A DNA stretch of 64,000 bases. Source: Cylindrotheca closterium (taxonomy: Eukaryota > Bacillariophyta > Bacillariophyceae > Bacillariales > Bacillariaceae). How positions within the stretch are numbered: the first letter of the stretch is position 1; the number at the start of each line of letters is the position of its first letter. Shown here piece by piece: positions 61,065 through 64,000 of this stretch. The notes beneath the pieces were generated by a model. That model was not told the origin of the DNA, searched no databases, and saw only the letters and a list, made by a program, of their open reading frames with translations. The stretch is taken from assembly GCA_933822405.4 (NCBI GenBank), contig CAKOGP040002313.1, positions 257,118-321,117 on the forward strand, written 5' to 3'. Both the position numbers and the translations under genes were made by a program.

Positions 61065-62565
61065 ATGGAATACTTGACAAAAAACGAATCCATGGTTAAC
61101 CTTGCCATGTTTGGCGCCGTGGCCGTGGGGATGTTGTGGCATCGCAGTTATTCCTCATCTGAGGACCTTGGAAATGAAGGCTTTGACGCAGACCACCAAG
61201 AATCTGAAGACTTTGTCCAGTCAATTCCCAAGGTGGAACTGCATGTACACTTGGATGGAGCCTTTGATCCAGAGAAGTTGTGGAAATATATGCAAGATAA
61301 TCCTGATATACTTGCACAATTTCCGACTGAAAAGAAGCTACCGTGGACCGACCCGGCAGAAGCCCCACTTCCACTTCGGTACGCAAGCAACTTCGATGTA
61401 TCCAATAGTTACTTCGTGCGGCATGGCTGATGAATCTTGTCTATTTTCTTGCAACAATGTAGCGAAATGGTGGAAGCATGTCGAACAGAGGTGGACTATA
61501 GACACCTGTGTACTTGCAGACGAAGGTATCAAGCATTACGAAACAAATCAGCAAAGAAGGGCCGACATTCGCCACCTGGAACGTTGGAAGATTTGTTGAC
61601 ATGTTTTGAATTCTTTTTCCCCTTGGTCTATGACAATTTGGCGCTTCTTGAGAGTTTGGCATATGATTTTGTGGTTCGTCAATACGAACAGAATATAATC
61701 TACACAGAAATGCGGTACTCTCCACATCTATTGGCCAAGGATCCACAAGAGGCATTCGCTGCTGTTACAAGGGGGCTAAGGAGGGGGTGTAGAGAATATG
61801 ATGTCACTGTCAATCAAATCCTTTGCGCCATTAATTTTGTTCCAGATTGGTCGAATGAAGTTGTTGACATGGCTGCAGCCAACAAAGAGAAGGATCCTTG
61901 CGCCGTCGTGGCAGTTGATATTGCAGCCGGGGAAGATCACTTTTCTCGTGAGTCGCCGCTTTGGAAAGGACACTACGACATGTGTCAAAATGCGAAAAAT
62001 ATGGGGATCAATGTCACAATTCACGCAGGAGAAACACCTGATTCTCATGAAAATGTAAGAAAGGCAGTTGAGGAATACGGGGCCACAAGAATCGGCCATG
62101 CCTACAAGATTATCAATCATCCAGAATTGATCAAGCTGCTCAAGGAGAAAAATGTCCATGTCGAAGTCTGTCCCACAAGTAGTGTAGAGACAGGAGGGTG
62201 GAAGAAGACCCAGTGGACGGAGCATCCTGCATGTATCTTTCGAAAACATGGACTTTCAGTATCCCTAAATTCTGATGACCCTGCCGTATTGAATACCTCG
62301 CTGACTGTAAGTGTAACTTTTGCAATGCCTTTTTTTTCAATCTATCGCTTTAACTTTTGTTGAATTATTGCAGTGGCAATTCCGAGTCGCAATGAAAAAG
62401 ATGCAGTGGGACAAGTCAGATGTCACAAGTGTCATTGAAGATTCCATTGACGCAGCCTTTGTGTCACAAGACTACAAGAAACAGCTGCGAAAGAGACTTC
62501 AGGACTCTTCATCATGGAAAAAATCTCTAGAATTCTTCACGGATCGCGTACATTACGACAAGTAG
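61065..62565 (+). CDS. Adenosine deaminase-family protein with N-terminal membrane anchor, three exons
   Basis: Exons are 61065-61378, 61463-62306 and 62374-62565, with introns of 84 and 67 bp, giving 449 residues. The splices rebuild PLPLR|EMVEACRTEVDYRHLC and LNTSLT|WQFRVAMKKM. Residues about 10-27 (MVNLAMFGAVAVGMLW) form a hydrophobic anchor. The metal-dependent deaminase set is complete: KVELHVHLDGAF (HxH), VTIHAGETPDSHEN (His and Glu), RIGHAYKI and SLNSDDPAVLN (Asp-Asp). This branch of the family includes adenosine deaminase-like and N6-modified AMP deaminases, so adenosine itself is only one candidate. The hydrophobic N-terminus could instead be a signal. Confidence 0.88.
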
Positions 62566-62638
62566 CTTTTTATGAGTAGAAGTGCAAAGGTATATCTAAA
62601 TGGTTTTAGAGAATTCAAGTTTTCACCAGAATACACAT

Positions 62639-63664
62639 CTAGGTGAGGTCAACCTCATCATCGTCTTCATCGTTGTTACCGTCATCAATCGAACGCTTGA
62701 CGGAAACAAGAATCGAAGTTTGCCATGGGTTGAGCTTTGAGATCCTGTCAAAATCGTAGCATGCTGTCGAGAAGCCTTCAACATCATACCCCTCAACCGC
62801 TTCTATCAAGCTGTTGGCGAACTTGCCTTCTCTCGACTCCCCAAAAGTGTAGTCTAGACTATCATACTTTGCCATTGCCTGAGAAGCCCCAACGGAATCA
62901 CCGCTGGCCAAGTGGCACAAACAAGCTTGCAAGAAATACCCCTTGGCATTGAACTTGAGCAAGTTGCTCTCGAGACACCGTCTCCCCAAGTCATCATATA
63001 GCTGACTTCCGCGAACATAGTCAGGAGGGTCGAGCGCTGCTGTGCAAAGTTCCGCAATCTTAGTGAGGCATTGTGATTCGCTGGACTTTGAGCCCTCCAT
63101 TTCAAAGAACTCAGCAGCTTGTTCATAGGCCTCTATGGCCAAAACGATGTGAGACTTGCCGCCTTCATCAATTTCTTCGGTTTCGTAAAGTTCAGCAATC
63201 TCCTTTTGGATCTTTGCAGCTTGAGTAATTCTGGCATTGTCCGTGTAGACCACGACTGCCTTTGTGTATGCCTTGATGGCATCAGCCGGGCTGGTCTTTT
63301 TGTAGCAAGTACCTGCGGTAACAAAAATCATAGATTAGGTTTGTTAGATCAGATATCAATGTCGCTGTACCTCTCATGGTCCTCAGCTTGTTCCAAACGT
63401 ACCAGCGCTGTTCAATGTCTTGGAAGCAGAAAGCAAATCCGAGAGTTTGTCGGAGTAAATTGCCGCAGCTCTCATGTAAGCATCTCCAGCTTCGGTAGTC
63501 AAACCACCAACCTTGAAAGCATTGGCAGCCTTCTCGTAGGATTCCGCGGCATCTTCAAAGTTTCGAGAAGTGGATCCAAACCAGGACTTCTTGGTCAAGA
63601 GCTTTTCGGCTTCTGCTGCGTAGGCTTCTCCCTTGGCCTTTTGGGCCTTTGCCATGGCGGACAT
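62639..63664 (-). CDS. Alpha-SNAP (NSF attachment protein), two exons
   Basis: Exon 1 (63403-63664) and exon 2 (62639-63312) join through a 90-bp intron (GTACGT...CCGCAG) that splits a Gly codon, giving 311 residues. TPR-like helices follow the SNAP pattern: EAEKLLTKKSWFGSTSRNFE, DAAESYEKAANAFKVGG, AIEAYEQAAEFFEMEGSKSS and NLLKFNAKGYFLQACLCHLA. The segment DFDRISKLNPWQTSILVSVK and an acidic C-terminus (DDGNNDEDDDEVDLT) fit alpha-SNAP, whose last residues stimulate NSF. It adapts NSF to SNARE complexes for disassembly. A Sec20-like SNARE gene lies elsewhere in the window. Confidence 0.93.
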
Positions 63665-64000
63665 CGTTCTGTTTGATATGTATAAGGAGCACTAAATACT
63701 AATAGAGAATGGGGTGACTGAGCTAAACGCTGCTCTTGAGAATGGATACGAGTCTTCTCACAACTAGAATGTGTGAGTCTTGCAATAACAACAACAACGG
63801 TTACTTCCGGGCATCCTTTTTTTAGACAAACTCAGGAAGAGCCTAAAAAAGTCCCAGAGCGAAACTTGTGGAATGAGATCGTCCCTTGAACTGCTACACT
63901 GTAGGTACCAGGTACCAGGGTCAAACGCAAAGAAGCAACCAAAGACACGAAAACTATCTCAATGTCACTATTCAAAAACATTTATTTCAATCCTGTTCAC
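63665..64000. other. Upstream region of alpha-SNAP, to the window edge
   Basis: Two adjacent GGTACC sites (63904 and 63911, GGTACCAGGTACCAG) lie about 240 bp upstream of the alpha-SNAP start. An ATG at 63962 opens a plus-strand frame to the edge (MSLFKNIYFNPVH), too short to judge. Confidence 0.5.

Overview
The window reads as nuclear DNA of a diatom (photosynthetic stramenopile). Genes are packed on both strands with short GT-AG introns of about 57-205 bp. Several predicted proteins start with a signal peptide followed by an ASAF-like cleavage motif, the bipartite signal of secondary red plastids. Carotenoid and light-harvesting genes sit among ordinary eukaryotic nuclear genes (TBP-removing ATPase, gamma-tubulin complex, SWR1 subunit, ribosomal eL6, alpha-SNAP, LSm8). 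I see no bacterial-style operon, CRISPR array, rRNA, tRNA or intact transposon. I cannot name the species.

Layout. 1-9.5 kb: a truncated low-complexity protein, an ARSG-type sulfatase, a 76-residue membrane protein, a mitochondrial carrier, plastid lycopene beta-cyclase, a two-helix membrane protein and a small plastid protein. 10-21 kb: a DUF2237 protein, a methyltransferase, a GCP3-like gamma-tubulin complex protein, a Dbp3-type RNA helicase, two unknown proteins (one plastid-type) and the SWR1 subunit YL1/VPS72. 21.6-32.5 kb: MOT1/BTAF1 (four exons), then a PNUTS-like protein with two RRMs whose second intron is 1.26 kb and carries a diverged tandem repeat, then a Sec20-like SNARE and a small membrane protein. 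33-39.4 kb: a GAF/histidine-kinase/receiver hybrid, a sphingomyelin-synthase-like membrane enzyme, LSm8 and an NAD kinase. 39.8-44.8 kb: a divergent pair of Cys-rich type I membrane paralogues and ribosomal protein eL6. 45.3-51.3 kb: a large FAM13-repeat/IQ protein, a one-helix light-harvesting-like protein and threonine synthase. 51.7-64 kb: a second GAF/kinase/receiver hybrid, a 2-oxoglutarate oxygenase, an isocitrate dehydrogenase fused to an EF-hand, a plastid-type unknown, mitochondrial arginase, an adenosine deaminase-family protein and alpha-SNAP.

Most notable observations. (1) The two GAF-kinase-receiver paralogues 16 kb apart have lost complementary parts of the kinase core: one keeps the phospho-His but has degraded ATP-binding boxes, the other keeps the ATP boxes but has Asn in place of His. 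(2) The isocitrate dehydrogenase carries an EF-hand and has Asp-Leu where NADP enzymes have Arg-His, predicting a Ca-linked NAD enzyme. (3) A TFIIS-N domain, an RVxW PP1-docking motif and two RRMs occur in one protein. (4) The sulfatase has lost a metal-binding Asp and an active-site Lys. (5) Palindromic GGTACC clusters recur upstream of several unrelated genes.

Exon boundaries come from splice consensus, reading-frame continuity and family conservation read by eye. No alignment or database search was run.
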